This document shows positions 62,024-64,000 of a stretch of DNA of 64,000 nt, one piece after another. A program made the position numbers and the translations under genes. The notes beneath the pieces were generated by a model. It saw only the letters and a list, made by a program, of their open reading frames with translations. It made no database searches and was not told the DNA's origin. The stretch comes from Verrucomicrobiota bacterium (GTDB lineage: Bacteria > Verrucomicrobiota > Lentisphaeria > JABSQK01 > JAJFLO01). The stretch covers positions 1 to 64,000 of the forward strand of contig JAJFLQ010000121.1 of the NCBI GenBank assembly GCA_021772615.1. The letters are read 5' to 3'. Positions within the stretch are counted from its first letter, which is position 1. Each line of letters starts with the position of its first letter.

Positions 62024-64000
62024 TCAGAAATTGCAGCGGACCGTGACGCCAAATGTTTGCGGCGGACCGCTCTCTCCCACGAACGCGTTATTCGGCAACT
62101 GAAAGGCGACCGGGACATAATCCGTATCGAACAGGTTTCGTGCCCAGCCCTCGATGAGCCAGCGCTGATACTGTGCTCCGATACGTAGGTTAACAAGGAC
62201 GAAATCGTCTTGAGCGGCCGTGTTTCCTGCATCGTATTCAAACGCGCCGGTGCCTACCAGCTCGATCCGTGCGAAAAGCGTCGTATTCGCATTTATCTCG
62301 GTAGATTTGTCGATTGCCAGGCGCCACGTGTAGTCCGGTGCAAATGGCAGCGACTTCCCCGATGCGTCGCCGGTAAACGGATCGATGAATTCGCGGAATT
62401 CGGTGTCGAGCACGCCGAGATCGGCGATGATGTCGAGATGCTCGGTGACGCTCAGCCGGCATTCAACCTCGAACCCGCGACTTTCGGATTCTCCGGCGTT
62501 CTCAGTATAAAAACCGCCGGTGTTCTGATCCACCAGAAACAGTTGCATATCGTCCCACGAGATCTGAAACAACGCGGCATTCACCGTTAACCTCTTGTCG
62601 AGCCACGATGCCTTCACGCCGGCTTCATAGGTCCAGCTTGTTTCGGGGTCGAACGGAATCTGCCCGGCTGGGGCACGGCCATTAAAGCCCCCGGAGCGAA
62701 ATCCTTTGGCTGCCGACAGATACGTTTGCACGAACGGTGAGGCACTCCACGAGAGGCTCAGCCTCGGTGCGAACGCGTCGTAGGTGTCGTCCAGGCGCTG
62801 GTCAAGGGTGACGAAATTCCCACCTGCGGTTTGCAGTACATTGACAAGATCCGCACGCTTGTCTTCGATCTCGTATCGCAAGCCGACCGCCACATCGATT
62901 TTCGTGCCGATCTGGACTGTCGCCTCGCCGTAGGCGCCTGCGCCGCGGTCTGTCAGGGTCGCGCCGGTGTTGTCGATCATGCTCTGTAATCGCAGATCTG
63001 TTGCGGCATTCTGCTCGAAATCGTTGTAAAAAACGAGCAAGCCGATCAGCCAGTCCACTGTCACATCGCGGGACAGGCGCAGGGGCTGATCCGGCGGCGA
63101 CAGCATCCGAAATTCTTGTGTATATTGACTTTCCTCTTCACGTACGAAGCGCCGGACGGCGTCAAACTCGGAGAAATCGAAATCTGAGGCGCTGTCGGAT
63201 TCCCAGCGGACCAGTCCTGATATGGACGTAAAATCCACAGCATGTCCGAACACGTCGATCTTGAGTGACGGGCTGACAATGTCACGGTTGCTCTCTCCTT
63301 CAAAATCATATCGCACACGGTGGTTTCTGGAACGCAAACGTGTCAGGTCAGTGGGTACAAATGGCCCTTCCTGGTCGTGTTGGCCGGTAACCGCAATGAG
63401 CGCGGCAACATCGCCTGGCGGTCGGAGGACCACTGTTGCGCGACCGAAAACGGCTTCGCGGTCATCGAGCAGATTGCCGGTGATCTCATTCTTGGTGTAA
63501 CCGTCTCTTGTCATGTAGCCGGCCGACACGCCGAATGCCGCCGAGTCATTGATTGGGCGGGTCAGCGACAATCTGTATCGCTGCAGGCCGGCTGTGCCGA
63601 TGTCGGCTGTCGCAGAGGTTGTAGGAGTGTCCGATGGCTGACGAGTGAAGACGGCGATCGCGCCACCGAGCGTATGCCGACCGGACAACGTGCTCTGGGG
63701 GCCGCGCAGGAACTCAACGCGTTCAATATCGAGAAATTCGATATTAAAGGTGTTGATGGAGAATTGCGGTATGTCATCGATAACCATGCCAACGGCAGGA
63801 TTGCGCTGGCCGGATCCAATGCCGCGGATGAAGGGAAAACTCAGGCGTTGCGCGGAGAATTCCACGAGATTCAAGTTTGGCACGCGAAACGCCAGATCCG
63901 ATAATCCGTCGGTTCCAAATGCCTGCATGTCGGCGAGATTAAAGACCGTAACGCTTTGGGGGATATCGCTATTCTTTACCGGTCGCTTCGTGGCGCTAAC
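62024..64000 (-). CDS. TonB-dependent receptor, 5' end cut by the window edge
   Basis: The visible part is about 658 residues; the frame stays open to position 64000, and the residues before the first internal Met (VSATKRPVKNSDIPQSVTVF) are typical TonB plug sequence, so the true start lies outside the window. The plug continues with LSFPFIRGIGSGQRNPAVGMVIDDIP and VEFLRGPQSTLSGRHTLGGAI. The barrel ends with FGVTVRCNF, an aromatic C-terminus. It belongs to a different receptor subgroup from the pair at 18991-23174. The ligand is unknown. Confidence 0.93.
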   Translation of the reverse strand, partial: VSATKRPVKNSDIPQSVTVFNLADMQAFGTDGLSDLAFRVPNLNLVEFSAQRLSFPFIRGIGSGQRNPAVGMVIDDIPQFSINTFNIEFLDIERVEFLRGPQSTLSGRHTLGGAIAVFTRQPSDTPTTSATADIGTAGLQRYRLSLTRPINDSAAFGVSAGYMTRDGYTKNEITGNLLDDREAVFGRATVVLRPPGDVAALIAVTGQHDQEGPFVPTDLTRLRSRNHRVRYDFEGESNRDIVSPSLKIDVFGHAVDFTSISGLVRWESDSASDFDFSEFDAVRRFVREEESQYTQEFRMLSPPDQPLRLSRDVTVDWLIGLLVFYNDFEQNAATDLRLQSMIDNTGATLTDRGAGAYGEATVQIGTKIDVAVGLRYEIEDKRADLVNVLQTAGGNFVTLDQRLDDTYDAFAPRLSLSWSASPFVQTYLSAAKGFRSGGFNGRAPAGQIPFDPETSWTYEAGVKASWLDKRLTVNAALFQISWDDMQLFLVDQNTGGFYTENAGESESRGFEVECRLSVTEHLDIIADLGVLDTEFREFIDPFTGDASGKSLPFAPDYTWRLAIDKSTEINANTTLFARIELVGTGAFEYDAGNTAAQDDFVLVNLRIGAQYQRWLIEGWARNLFDTDYVPVAFQLPNNAFVGESGPPQTFGVTVRCNF

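Overview
The window is a bacterial chromosome segment of about 55-58% GC (estimated by eye) with no rRNA, tRNA, CRISPR array, phage or intact insertion sequence that I can see. Several features suggest a Gram-negative lineage of the PVC type (Lentisphaerota, Kiritimatiellota or Verrucomicrobiota). These are a PEP-CTERM protein, three TonB-dependent receptors, a choice-of-anchor-B protein, a carbamoyltransferase/SxtJ/DUF5989 trio, Wza/Wzc-type capsule genes and short dispersed inverted repeats between genes. The taxonomic placement is inference; no single marker settles it.

Layout. 1-770 is a gene-free block with several inverted repeats. 771-8360 holds housekeeping genes: a stand-alone receiver protein, aroD, a MORN-repeat lipoprotein, an InhA-like fabI, a Tat-type TRAP binding protein, thrC, dnaJ and grpE. 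8413-14987 is a surface-modification region with a CgeB-like glycosyltransferase, a sulfotransferase, a GT2-plus-repeat protein and two large polytopic membrane proteins facing apart across a dispersed repeat. 15207-16037 is a sigma-70 factor. 16043-25731 is a five-gene minus-strand cluster: PAS/GAF histidine kinase, two paralogous TonB receptors, a YfiR-like periplasmic protein and a CHASE8-HAMP-PAS hybrid kinase. 25851-37851 carries an APC permease fused to two USP domains, a DUF899 thioredoxin-like protein, an FGE-sulfatase-domain protein, the carbamoyltransferase trio and two large exported proteins. 37855-48191 holds polA, a TIR-domain gene with a 40-codon membrane ORF behind it, mnmA, GldC-like and CpXC genes, aspS, tcdA and a TatD nuclease. 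48156-60327 is an exopolysaccharide locus with a PEP-CTERM gene at its edge. 60630-64000 holds a nicotinate-phosphoribosyltransferase-like gene and a TonB receptor that runs off the right end.

How the genes work together. The exopolysaccharide locus has a full Wzx/Wzy-type set. It has a priming sugar transferase with a degenerate GGDEF-like N-domain, glycosyltransferases, flippase, ligase/polymerase, chain-length protein, a BY-kinase whose P-loop lacks the usual lysine, and an export lipoprotein. A near-consensus promoter (TTGACT-17-TATATT) lies in front of it. The most promising candidate system is 16043-25731. It looks like the YfiR/YfiN periplasmic switch, but the diguanylate cyclase output is replaced by a hybrid histidine kinase, and two TonB receptors sit in the same gene string.

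A roughly 155-bp dispersed repeat, with two long copies and two fragments seen, marks several gene boundaries.
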